Assembly: GCA_018417955.1 (NCBI GenBank)
Contig: JACTVC010000011.1
Location: 804,262-868,261, forward strand
Source: Laccaria trichodermophora
Lineage: Eukaryota > Basidiomycota > Agaricomycetes > Agaricales > Hydnangiaceae
Direction of reading: 5' to 3'
Length of the DNA stretch: 64,000 bases
Shown here: piece by piece, positions 47,345 through 57,404 of the stretch
Layout of the letters: each line of letters begins with the position of its first letter
Position numbering within the stretch: the first letter of the stretch is position 1
The notes under the pieces: model-generated
What the model saw: only the letters and a program-made list of their open reading frames with translations
The model's database searches: none
What the model was told of the DNA's origin: nothing
Translations under genes and position numbers: made by a program

Positions 47345-47574
47345 TCTCCCTTCCTCATACTCGTGTTCAAATCTGCCCCTCCTCCATGTCCAATCATCAC
47401 TCATATGAGCATGTCCAACCAAGCATTGTCGCTTTCCATCTCCATTTGTATACCATAGACCGCTGCAGCTGTCGATAATCAATCTCACACATAATACAAC
47501 ATTCCAGATAACAAAAATGCGGTTCTTTTTGCATGGAATACAGTGTAGGTACATGCAGCAAATCAAGAGGGAAG
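47345..47574. other. Convergent spacer
   Basis: 230 bases between convergent cullin and WD40 genes; nothing recognised. Confidence 0.5.
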
Positions 47575-48976
47575 CTATGCTGTCACGCTGGGTTCGATCT
47601 CTCCCAGTAGCATGGTACCGTCTTTGCTTCCCGTCAGAACTTTCAAAGAAAAGAGTCAATACATGTCATCAATCAAGAAAAGAGGTAGGCATACTGATAG
47701 GTTCCTTCGGGTGGAAATCTACGGACGTCACCGTGCCCTTGTGGCCAGGAAGCTACGAACACCGTACGATGAGAAATCTACGCAAAAACGAGCAAAAAAA
47801 AGAGCCAACCTTGTACTGTATCCTCCCACTATCCACCTCCCAAATACACACCATTCGATCCGCACCACCCACCGCAACCCTTCGTCCACCATCATCCTTA
47901 CTCCACGCACCTCGCAGCAGGGTATTTTCGAACCCTGCCGGGGCGCCCATCAAGACTCTATGTATCCGTGATGGCGATGGCGAGAAGGGCCGCACGTCAT
48001 GTATGATGGTTTGGGATGAAAAAGACGGGGAGAGGAGGAAATTCCCATTGGGAGAGAGGGAGAGGGAGGTGGGGGTATCGTTGTGTCCTGTAAGGGTGTA
48101 TACTTGTTCGCATTTTCGAAGGTCGTATACCTACACGCAAAAATCAAAAAGATGAGTAAAGAGAGAGAAAATAAGAAGAGAGGGAGAACGTACGTGAATC
48201 TCATTATCAATGGCACCAATATACACATTCGCGCCATCGGCACTCCACGCAACAGCCGTCACCGGACATCCCACATTAAACGTCGCAACGGCGTACTTCC
48301 CCGCGTCCTCGCCTCCCTCCCATATCTTCACCGTACCATCGTCAGAACCAGTAGCCACCAACTCGGTCCCAGCGCCGCCTGCCATCGTCCTATCCACGGA
48401 ATTGATGATCTCGCGGTGCGCACGGATGCGGCGGTATCGTTGGCCGGTGGTGACGTCCGTCATGGAGAGCATGTGGTCTGCGGAGACGGTGTAGAGCGTT
48501 GGTGAGCATAGAGACCATTGGAGGTCGAGGATGGGAGCTTTGGTGTGGCTGGAGAGGAGGCCGTAGTTTGTGTTTGGGGGGTATGTGCGCCAGAGGGCTT
48601 CAATTGGGTTGAGTGTGAAAAAAGGTAACTGGGGATAGAGGAAGGTATTTCTTACAGACGCTTCGGTCAGCGGAACACGCTGCGATGTTTTGTCCTGACG
48701 GGTCGAACCTACAGCTCAAAATTTCGGCCTAAAAAGAAATATGCATCAGTCGTCCCAAAGACACCGCGTTTGGACGGCGAAACACACCGAGTGTGAGCCA
48801 GCTAAGCTAATGATAGGTGCTTCAAGGGCGCTGGTGCGTTGAACGGTTCTGATGAGGCCTTTGCTTCGCTCGTCATTGCTTGAGGAGATGGCAATTTGGT
48901 TCGACGGTGGGGGAGTTGCTTTGGCTCTTTTGACGAGGACGCCTGCGGGTGGTGGCGAGTGCGTGCGTTTTGCCAT
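47575..48976 (-). CDS. SNRNP40: U5 snRNP 40-kDa WD40 protein (Prp8-binding)
   Basis: WD40 component of the spliceosomal U5 snRNP that binds Prp8. At least five exons in phase from ATG 48976 (MAKRTHSPPPAGVLVKRAKA). Exon 1 has the family N-terminus RTSALEAPIISLAGSHS; then ILSCRFDPSGQNIAACSADR, WSLCSPTLYTVSADHMLSM, GQRYRRIRAHREIINSVDRT and ELVATGSDDGTVKIWE. The later part reads VYDLRK...TLTGHNDTPTSLSLSP, PAGFENTLLRGAWSKDDGGR, VAVGGADRMVCIWEVDSG and LPGHKGTVTSVDFHPKEPI. It ends GSKDGTMLLGEIEPSVTA after a last short intron (GTATGC...GAAAG). Seven repeats; about 350 residues. The family assignment rests on the RTSALEAPI start and the order of the repeats. Confidence 0.87.
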
Positions 48977-49374
48977 TGTTGAAGTTGAGTGAGAGTTCGC
49001 GTAAATGGGAGGGCGTTAAAAAGCAAGTGCAAATACCAGCTAAGGGGTCGCAACTCACTTTTGAGTTTCCGCCTCAAACTCTAATCCCAAAACGGGAAGC
49101 CACGCAGAAACAAACAAACCGGTGTTTGGATTTCGTACTCGCCCGCCCTCCCAGAAAATCTCTGAATTCGAAAGTGCGGCAAAAAACCGCCGCACTGTGC
49201 GGCGACTGGTGCGGCGGCAACTCCCGTCCAGTCACGGGACAATCTGTTGAGCGTTGTTGTGACTGTTCTGAGAGCTGCCCACACGCGTCGCTCGCGCGCT
49301 GAGCAAGCGCCTCCCTCCTTCCTTTCTTCTATTTACGACTTCGACACTCCCACAATCTTTTCTTTATCACCATA
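48977..49374. promoter_or_regulatory. Region upstream of U5-40K gene and of small frame 49375
   Basis: About 400 bases with C/G-rich stretches and no obvious gene; a C/T-rich run precedes the ATG at 49375. Confidence 0.35.
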
Positions 49375-49470
49375 ATGACAGACCCAAAACTTCCACATAG
49401 CCACACCGCCGAATTGCAGGAATACATTACCTACACTGCTTACGTAAAGCATGACATAATACAATTGTGA
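49375..49470 (+). CDS. Possible first exon of a truncated gene
   Basis: 31 codons from ATG 49375 (MTDPKLPHSHTAELQEYITY) to TGA 49468. The promoter-like C/T-rich run and good ATG context (cataATGAC) resemble a real gene start, yet no further exon follows before the repeats begin near 49550. Probably a gene cut off by transposon activity, or chance. Confidence 0.25.
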   Translation: MTDPKLPHSHTAELQEYITYTAYVKHDIIQL

Positions 49471-49639
49471 AGTAGAGTGAGCATATAAGGCGAACGGTGC
49501 GAGCGAATTCGGGGAGCAGAAAGGGTAGATAGTAGAATGCTTACAGGTGTGCTACACTAGCGGAAAGGGGTCGTCTCAATCTCGCTCCTCAACTATGAGG
49601 GGTATATCTAAAAATAAATTAAGGCCTGGTAGCACACAT

Positions 49640-50123
49640 CCAAGCATGGATTCACGTGAGTTAGGGAGAGATGAGCAGCAGCTCTGGGTCATGTGTCAGC
49701 AGACACACGACTGAAGTTGTGCACATGCAACTTAGCCTTCGATGGTTTTCATTGGACTTGAGTAAACACCTTGTTTAAACTCAGCCAATAATGAAGGAGG
49801 CAAGGACATCAGCAGCATCTGCAAGAACAAAAATGCTGCCAACATGGTTGACAAGCCCCACCACACAACCAACACCCTCACCCCCAGCACCCTCAAAACA
49901 AACAAGTGCACCACCAACATTGCCCCCAGCACCCTCACAATGGACATGTGCACCAACATTGCCCCCAACACCCACAAAACAGACATGTGCACACCAACAT
50001 CACCCCAAGCACCCTCACAACAGACATGCATAAGGTCTGATCATCTCTGAAGCCTGTTTGTGCTAATTGTTTGTATTCATAGGAATACACCAATGAAGAG
50101 CCACAGAGTTGCAAATACTAACA
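49640..50123 (+). mobile_element. Decayed LTR remnant related to the right-hand gypsy LTR
   Basis: The segment 50073-50097 (TTTGTATTCATAGGAATACA...) matches 62210-62234 of the intact 5' LTR with one mismatch. Both end in TAACA (50119-50123 and 62255-62259), and a tttgACTCACGTGA-like stretch is shared with 62105. The left border is unclear. It contains a minisatellite. Confidence 0.5.
49880..50032 (+). repeat. Imperfect minisatellite, about 35-45 base units
   Basis: Units share ACATTGCCCCCAGCACCC and ACATGTGCACCAACAT; about four copies. Not convincingly coding. Confidence 0.6.
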
Positions 50124-50559
50124 CCTTGGTGATGACATTGGTGAGAACTAATTTCAGGGTGAAATGCATATGTCCAGATATACAAAATTCTCTGTTTATG
50201 ACAAAAATGGCCAGAAAAGTATATAAAACTATTTGAAAACATTCTATTCTCAAAACTGCATTCAATATGAGATATCAAAATGTCATACTAATGGTGAAAA
50301 AGTTATTGCACCATCAGTTTCTTTTTCAACATACCAAGACCACCCCTGTTTGAGGGTTCTAGCATCCAAGATCTCTTTTTCATCATCTTACAAATCTTCC
50401 AACAAGTCTTTACTCTTCCATATTCCAATTATCTGAGGCCCTGGATGAGTATAACATCACAATTATATTCACTTCAGTCACCCATTTTTGGGTACCTATG
50501 AGGTTATCCAATTCTTTGAATTAGGGAACCTTAATGGTATCCCATTCCAGAGTGGTATG
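50124..50559. other. Unassigned A/T-rich stretch right of the LTR remnant
   Basis: The ACCTTGGTGATGACATTGG run just after TAACA could be an old primer-binding site; the rest has no gene or clear repeat. Confidence 0.3.
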
Positions 50560-50577
50560 ACCCTCATACCAATTCCA

Positions 50578-50733
50578 TCATACCATGGTATGGATGCCAC
50601 ATACCATACCATTTCATACCATACCATACCATACCATACCATCTCATACCATACCATTCCACCTCATACCATACCAAATCACCTCATACCATACCATACC
50701 ATACCATACCATACCATACCATCATTCCAAAGC
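50578..50733 (+). repeat. Pentanucleotide (ATACC)n tract with interruptions
   Basis: Runs of CATACCATACC interrupted by CATTTC, CATCTC, CATTCCACC and CAAATCACC; about 25 copies of ATACC in 150 bases. It lies about 70 bases left of an LTR end. Confidence 0.85.
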
Positions 50734-50805
50734 TGTCACAGGGTCTCTGGGGTCCTTTTTCCAAAATATGAAAAATATTTCTGCTGGCTGCAATTCTGGT
50801 CCATT

Positions 50806-51184
50806 GTGTGAAACCGAAGGGCGAATCGGGACTTCTCGACGAAGGCGTGAGTGCGAGATAGCGGCGGAGAAGATCCGGGGTACGCGAGAGAGAGAAAGTA
50901 ATGTGGTGCCGCAAGGCGTCACCATGTTGAGATTATCCTGTGACCCAGGAACTGGAGCGCGGTCACCCGGCGCAGGACTCTTGTATCCCGGAGGGGAGGC
51001 ATAAGGCTGCCTAGCCGTACAGAAAAGGGGTGACTCCGTCCACATGTAATATATGATGTGGTTGCAAAGTGAGTTTATTGTTATGACCTAGGCACTATAT
51101 AATGAGGAATAAACATAAGTAAATATGCATGCTCCTAGGTCACGCAAGAAGGGCAGTAGCACTGTATGCTAGCACACCGTTACA
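50806..51184 (-). mobile_element. 3' LTR of the decayed minus-strand gypsy element
   Basis: On the minus strand it begins TGTAACGGTGTGC at 51184, directly after a polypurine stretch (GGGGGGGCTT), and ends near 50806 with TTTCACA. TGT...ACA ends and about 380 bases fit a fungal gypsy LTR. The matching 5' LTR was not found; it may lie beyond the nested insertion or be lost. Confidence 0.6.
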
Positions 51185-51200
51185 AAGCCCCCCCGTGAGA
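51185..51200 (-). other. Polypurine tract of the minus-strand gypsy element
   Basis: Minus strand reads CTCACGGGGGGGCTT immediately before the LTR start; the usual primer for plus-strand synthesis. Confidence 0.55.
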
Positions 51201-51817
51201 TTGGAGCATCGTCCATTGGTACGAACACTTATCATTCACTTCCTTCAGTTCTGTCCTTCCTATCCTCGTAATCTTGAATTCACCATATAGGCAGTAGTAT
51301 TCTACATTGATCTCCCTATAATAAGGGTCTTCTTTGATCTTGGGGTCATTCGCCTTGCGTTTGCCGTTCTCGAGTTACTAGTTTTATCCCATTATCCTGC
51401 CCCTAACGGTTCGAGAATTCGCCAGCATTGTCAACCTTTTTCATATCCATTAGCTCGAAAGCTAAAGACGTCCGATGAATTGAATGGTTTAGTCAGGCCA
51501 TCATATCGTTGTACAATCCTAAGAAGGGAGGGTGACACTGTTGCACTGCCCCACAGCCAGATAGGTTTAAATGTATTTCCCAAAGGGGACCTCATAAAGG
51601 TAATCTTCGCGCCGTAAGGCTGCGGGGAGTTGGTTAACAGTTTCGTGATGATCAGAAAATGGGAGTTTAGAGGTTGGAGTGAGACTTGAACTGTCTTGGG
51701 CATTTGACTAGACCATGACGGGCAAAATGATCGTCGAGGAAGAAGAGCAGGTGGCAATTTGGAGTGGCAATAGGATGAAAGTCCAGACTTGTGGTACAGT
51801 GGAGTGGACTTCCATCT
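51201..51817. other. 3' flank inside the decayed gypsy element
   Basis: About 620 bases between the polypurine tract and the first pol-like frame; short open frames but no domain recognised. Confidence 0.35.
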
Positions 51818-52216
51818 TTAGGGATTCATATGTTGAACTGAGGTCCGAAGACTGAATCGAAGAGGTGAACATTGGTTGCATTGATAATGCCTCCGCGATG
51901 GAGATTGGTGACGTTTATGCGTCAGGGAGCGAGCCTTAGAAAGTTCAGTTATGAATACATTGATTGAACCCAGGCCTCGTTCCGCATCAGCAGGACCGCG
52001 CCATATACTCGTAGATCGTCTGAAGACTTCTGCAAAGTCTCCATAATTGATGAAAGGTCCCAGTAGATCTATTCCAATTTCCTGCTTTGGGTGGTGTCCA
52101 AAGGTCCTCGATCGTTGTATTCGTCCTGTGATTGTCGTAGTAGACTGCTGGCAGTATCCTTGGCTTTGTCCAACACGGGCCACTTCGGATACTCGCTTGA
52201 AGGGCAATCCACCCAT
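51818..52216 (-). pseudogene. Gypsy integrase fragment (zinc-finger end)
   Basis: Text such as AHMGGLPFKRVSEVARVG and RTFGHHPKQEIGIDLLGPF resembles the region between the HHCC finger and the catalytic core of gypsy integrases. The finger residues are incomplete. It is out of the expected order, so it belongs to a rearranged or second copy. Confidence 0.5.
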
Positions 52217-53654
52217 ATGAGCACTCCATAGAAAGCAAGGTCCGATGAAGCAAATTCAAGTGGGCTGGTGGCCGCGTAGCAATCCTTTCCGTTTGAGCCT
52301 TAGAATCTTTGAAGAGCAGGGTGGATGGAATTTGTGGGCTCGTTGCTTTAGTAATAAAGTCTTCTTCTCTCACGTGAACGGACTGGGTCCCTTCAATTTT
52401 TGGGGTCGTATCTATCGCGCTTTTAATCAAGGCATCGATTCTTTTGAGATGGTCTTCAGCGGATTCCTCGGCGTCCCTTGTACCCTGATAGCAATCATCG
52501 TCACCTGGGGTCAGATGAGGAGGCTTCAAGAAGGGTAGTGCCTCGGATTTGAGAAGGGGAGTTTCCTCCGTTATATTTGCGGTTTTAAGCTCTGCACAAT
52601 CATTGGAACTAGGTTGGATACTCTGTTCCTGGGTTGAGTTCCCATAAGCGGCTTCAGAACATGGTTGTTCATATTTACTCGAATCTGCCACATGTTCATT
52701 GAGGACCTTGAGAGGTTGGAAGGACAGGACCTGGTGACCCTCCTCTCGATCGTACGAGGCATGAAGCTGGTGGTTGGCATAGTCTTTTGTAGATCCCTCC
52801 AAGAGGGTTCCATCCAAGCGGAATATCTTGCTAAATCTGCACCATCGCTTAAGTTCACGCAGGACCGTAACAAGACAGGCTAGTCCTGTTTTCTTTACCA
52901 GAGGGGTCTTGATCTCAGATTGGGGTTGAGTCCGATCTGAATCGTTGAAGATCAGGGCACAACAATCAGTTGCAGCGGCGGTCTTTTTTACAAAAACGAT
53001 TGTCGATTTTGGAGCAGCGAGTTGCACGCGCTCAAGCGGCCTAGCTTCTCGCATCATGGTGCAACAGAGGCCCTCCCTCAGGAGTCGCTGAGTTTGCTGT
53101 CTCTCTGGGTCATCCTTCCATACCGCTAGTAAGTCACGGTCATCAACTCCCTTCACTGTCGTGTTGAGATCCGGCATCGAGGGCTGAATTCCTCTTAGGT
53201 TCTGAGTAATCTCATCCATGGCTGATGGGCATTGTTCGTGATTTTGTAAAGACTTGATGAACCTAGGAGCAGGTACAGCGAAGTAGTCTCCAGTACTCCA
53301 TGATATTCTCTGTACTGTACCAAAGAAACAGGAGTCTTCGCGAGTTTTGTACAGAAAACCATCATGAGTCCTTCCGGGATCAGAGGGCGAAGCTTTGACT
53401 CTCTTCCAACGATTGAGGGCCAGTTCATATTCGGGATTATTGCGCAGATCACCAGCAGCAAATGAAATCATCAACACACTCTTTTTCTTGCTAGAGTTTT
53501 GAATGTCTAAAAGTTTAAGAGAGCGCAGGTCCACCAGGGCGTAATCCTTATTTCCTAACTCTTGAGTTGGTTGCCTTCCCTTGTCATAGGCATTAGTCAA
53601 TTGTTTTTGAGTCAAGGTGATAGCACTCCTTGTAACGTCCGGTTGAACTATCAA
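51987..53654 (-). pseudogene. Gypsy Pol C-terminal region remnant (integrase end / chromodomain-like)
   Basis: Open for 555 codons. AYDKGRQPTQELGNKDYALV with DLRSLKLLD resembles the integrase C-terminal segment (YN.GR....GD.VL....L.L). NNPEYELALNRWKRVKA recalls the start of a chromodomain (EYEVE.I...R). The rest is not recognisable. Catalytic residues are not evident. Confidence 0.5.
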
Positions 53655-53771
53655 GACTTCGATAGGCCCTTTACTGAGTTGATCAAGCAGAAAGGGCCTG
53701 AGTGGGGGTCCAGCGCTCTTGAGCGCTATTACGCCTACAAAAATTCTTGGACTATATCCCGTTAATATAAC

Positions 53772-55688
53772 TCAGTACAGAGAGTAATTGGTGGAAGAAT
53801 GGTTGTGGCTGTTGCACGAATAAGTCAGGACATGAAGCTGTCTCGTCCGATTTTCCTGTCCCTTCGTTTGCGGGTGGTAAGTAGTCGCGAGCGCCACAAG
53901 GCTGCTGCTACTTGGAATTACTGACTTCCACGCAACTATAATAGTCCCAAGTCTGCCTCGGTCTGAGATGACAATCTCAAGTTTCCCAAATATATCGATG
54001 TCACTTTCAACATAAAGTTTGGTAAACTCCTCTTGTTCTTTTGGGCCTACTGGTGGCGCAGTCATTGTGACCATCATCACTTTCGGGAGGGGTTGTAATG
54101 GAGTATGCAGGGATGGTAGAGCTCCCACCGTCAGGTCTCCGTAGTCAGTGTGATGAGCATCGTGAGTAGAGTTGCAGGTTGCGACGTTCCTATATTTAGA
54201 GGGGCCGAAAAACAATTCCTGTAGTCGCGCTATAAAGCGGCGGGGTCCTGTACGTGTACTCCCATACAGTCTGGGTCCATGTGACCAACATAGTACATGG
54301 TTCACAGGAATTGTGGTTTTCTCATGGGATGGCGCCTTAGAGTACCGAAGGGTGGAGCTAAGTTCATCCACCTTATAACCTTCCATAAGTTCATTGCGGA
54401 TTAGCAGGTCTACCGATATATGCAGTTGCAATTGTCTAGCGCAATCTTCGTTTCGTGGTGATTTGGAAAGTATTGCTCCTATCCGGTGACTCCAGTGGTT
54501 CACCTTAGAGAACCATGAAACATCTCTGAGTTTATTTATGATCATATCTTCCCCCATCCTGGCTGAGTTCGCAATTTCGCTGTGACTTTTACCTATAATT
54601 CCCACCTGGGCTTCACGCTTCACTTCAGCTGCGTGTTCCCGTCTGGTACAAATATTTACGGCTTTCTTCTTATGACCGTTTTCCCTCTGTACGGCATAGG
54701 ATATAGGTTTAGGCGCCATGGTCAGATTGACCTGTGTCTGATGGGTATCAATAGAATTTGCCAGTTTTTGAACGATGTTCCTAGCTGGCGTTTTGAACTT
54801 CCACAATACAATCCCAACTGTGTTGGCATCGGAAGACATGATCATGTATTGATTCTTCCGTCCTGTAACAAGTGCGATTTCAGGTCTGCGGCAAGCGTGG
54901 ACAGTTTCTCGTTTGGTGGATGTCCGATATACAGTTCCAAGGTCGGGACAAACGGCGAGATCAGGGTAAATGGCAAAGTCGAGACAAATGCCAATGGTAG
55001 GCGCTGCCCCCCATACCGCCACTCGATGATTGGGGTTTCTGCAAACTTGCGCCCAGACTAGGGCGGCGTGATCGATTAATATGGGAACTTCCCCCTGTTC
55101 TGCTCGGCTTACAATCCTAAGGTCTGGGAGAGACACTGCCCCCCGGCCTGACAATTGGTAGTAGATGTTGTTGTACGACAGAGAGTTATATGGCAGAATC
55201 TGTGTTAGCCGTGAGAGGGGATCAACATTAGAGCTCCAGACCAGTATAATCCTAAGGTCTGAGTGAGCGATCAACACAGCCCCCCACGCTGCCACTCGAT
55301 GATTAGCATTTTCATATCGCGCTCGGAATAGTTGGGCAGCATATTGGTTGAGATCCTCTTTCATGCCGAGGGCTTCGTATCCCACGACGTCGTGATAGCA
55401 TCCAGTTGATCCCCGCGTTCTAGTTCGGTAAGGGTCCACTCGTTCTATGCAGGCGGTGGTCTCACTGCAAGTAGCCTCCCACTGTCCGTTCAGTGGTTTG
55501 ACTTCAATCCAATTCTTGCGAAGTCCCCATGCGAAGGACGATGGAATCAGGGTCCGGATTCCTTGCATGATCCTAGGGAACGTGAATTCGTTCAGGAGAT
55601 CCAATAGTAATTTTCTGAACATTTGCTGTCTCAACAAGGTGTCGAAGGAAAATAGCACTGTTCGGGTTCCCGGCAACGCAAGCATCAC
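53772..55688 (-). pseudogene. Gypsy Pol remnant (RT end, RNase H, integrase core)
   Basis: 638-codon open frame. The start (LALPGTRTVLFSFDTLLRQQ ... FTFPRIMQGIRTLIPSS) matches RT palm text, but the YxDD box and the segment around it are missing. ARYENANHRVAAWGAVLIAH with SNVDPLSRL and a second copy ILIDHAALVWAQVCRNPNHR with VAVWGA are the end of RNase H. FTKLYVESDIDIFGKLEIVI with SDRGRLG and TTYHPQTKGQENRTRQL is the integrase core end. Dead as an enzyme. Confidence 0.7.
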
Positions 55689-55694
55689 TTCCAG

Positions 55695-56543
55695 TCAGTG
55701 AGGCGTTGGGAATCCATCAAACATAGATCCTGTATTAGGTTTCCAGTAGTAAATGACAACTTGAAGACCAATCTTGTCATTTTGGTAGGCGACTATCTCC
55801 CGCCTAACTTGGATTCCCCTTGGGCTGGTGGCTGATTCGATTACTCCGATTTCGATCCAAGTCTTGAGCAGTCGAGGGATAACTTCTTCCTTCACGGATG
55901 AGGTACCATATTTCGATTCAGAGATTGGTTGAGCGTAAATGAGCAGCGGAGTATGAATTCGCGCTTTTATATGCCCTAGTATGTAATGACAAACTACGAA
56001 AGTTGCAGCATTTCTGTGCAATCTTTCGGTCGACTGTTCTCTATATCCCTCAGGAGTGCTGGGTTTGAGATGTAGTGCCCTCTCATTGCTGTCACTATTT
56101 AACAGATCCTTCAAAACCACCAGTATCTTTGGTTCTCGAGATTCATTATGATCACTCTCGAAGCCGTGGTTGTGCTCTGGAGCCTCCACCATCGGATTCT
56201 TCATGGTCACTAAGTTTTGAGCTTGTACTATTGCTAGTATAATTGATTTTAATGCTCCGGCGGATGCTGCTGTCCTGTTAAGATGTTTTTCATTTAAAGT
56301 TAAGCTGTTGGCTATCGTGACGTTGAGGTCACGTCGGATTGTAATGACTTCATCTGCCCTTACACATCGCCGGAGAGGATTAGCATGGGCTATGTCGAAC
56401 TTCTTCGCTATTCCATAGTCTTGATCATCAAGCGTTGCATGTACCGTTGCATTCTGCATGAGGTAAGAGCGGTTAAATAGCGTTCTCATGTGTTCTTTCC
56501 TGCAGACTTTCTCTGCTCCCTTGTGAACGAAAGTCAATGTCAC
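55695..56543 (-). pseudogene. Gypsy reverse transcriptase N-terminal remnant
   Basis: 282 codons. The C-terminal half reads YILGHIKARIHTPLLIYAQP, KEEVIPRLLKTWIEIGVIES and ATSPRGIQV, then IYYWKPNTGSMFDGFPTPH. This follows the fungal gypsy order (LGH....H, K..V...L..W...GVIE.S.SP, DYRKLN, PxP) with several key residues altered (DYRKLN reads YYWKPN). Confidence 0.65.
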
Positions 56544-56579
56544 AGGAGCTGCTCCAATTACAGGTCCTATATGGACGTT

Positions 56580-57404
56580 TCAGGCAGAGGCTGCGGATAT
56601 CACGCGCCCTTTGGACTGTCCTTTCAACATTTTACCACACCCTGTAGTGTATCCAGAGATGCTTCGTTCGTACGTAGGTTGAAAGTCCTCTCTTATCAAG
56701 AGGGTAACGTCCGTATTTATTGCTACGTAGTATTCGAGTTCAAAGTCGTCGGTTAGTCCCTCTCGTGTCGGATCATAGAATTCAGTCTTGATGCATCCTA
56801 GAGCCTTGACCCCTCTTGCAAGATAATGTAGCCTCAATCTTGCACTTTCTCGTAGCCGGGGCGTACTTGTCAGGGACCCCCAGTACTCTTCCGGATTGAG
56901 CTTGATAAAAGCTCTCAGGTTCAGTTCAGTCCCGATAGATTCTGAGTTTGAATTCAGACCGTCAATCCTTGCTTGGATGGGTCGAACTTTAGATTTCCGG
57001 GGTCTCTTTCCTGAGGGTGTTTGTCGACTCTCAACAGCCTGCGGGAGTTCTCGTCCCAGCTCACATACTCGATCCTTTGTCTTCGGCCAGGAATGTCTGA
57101 GAGTCTCTGCAATGATCTCCCACTTGAACTCCTCGAGTAATGAAGGGACTTGAATAGTATCCTCGCGCAAGCTCGCAGCGGGCCATTCACGCTTTGTAGC
57201 GTCGAGCGTCTCTCTTGGGCCTTCCGGTGACGAACGTGTTTCTTTCACCATTTGCCTGCGTATTTGACCGCTCACTGCGTAAGCAGGGATAGAGGCTATA
57301 GTCTCCGCCAGCACCACTGGGTACAGTGTATTGGCTACCTCTTCTTCAGCGGGATCTAAGGGTACGTAGTCGTCTCCAAATAGCTGCCTGAGGTGGGGTC
57401 TCAA
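56580..57404 (-). pseudogene. Gypsy Pol N-terminal remnant, possible protease segment
   Basis: 274 codons. AINTDVTLLIREDFQPTYER with SISGYTTG is like the VDVLLGEDFQ.TYELSV stretch after the aspartic protease of fungal gypsy Pol. The catalytic D(T/S)G box is not seen. Begins at TTG, overlapping the stop of the next frame. Confidence 0.5.

Noticed and set aside
47580..47605. tRNA B-box-like GGTTCGATCTC
   Set aside because: Lies inside the last exon of the U5-40K gene and lacks a matching A box and cloverleaf.
50578..50733. Possible CRISPR-like array in the ATACC tract
   Set aside because: Units are 5 bases without spacers; this is a microsatellite in a eukaryotic genome.
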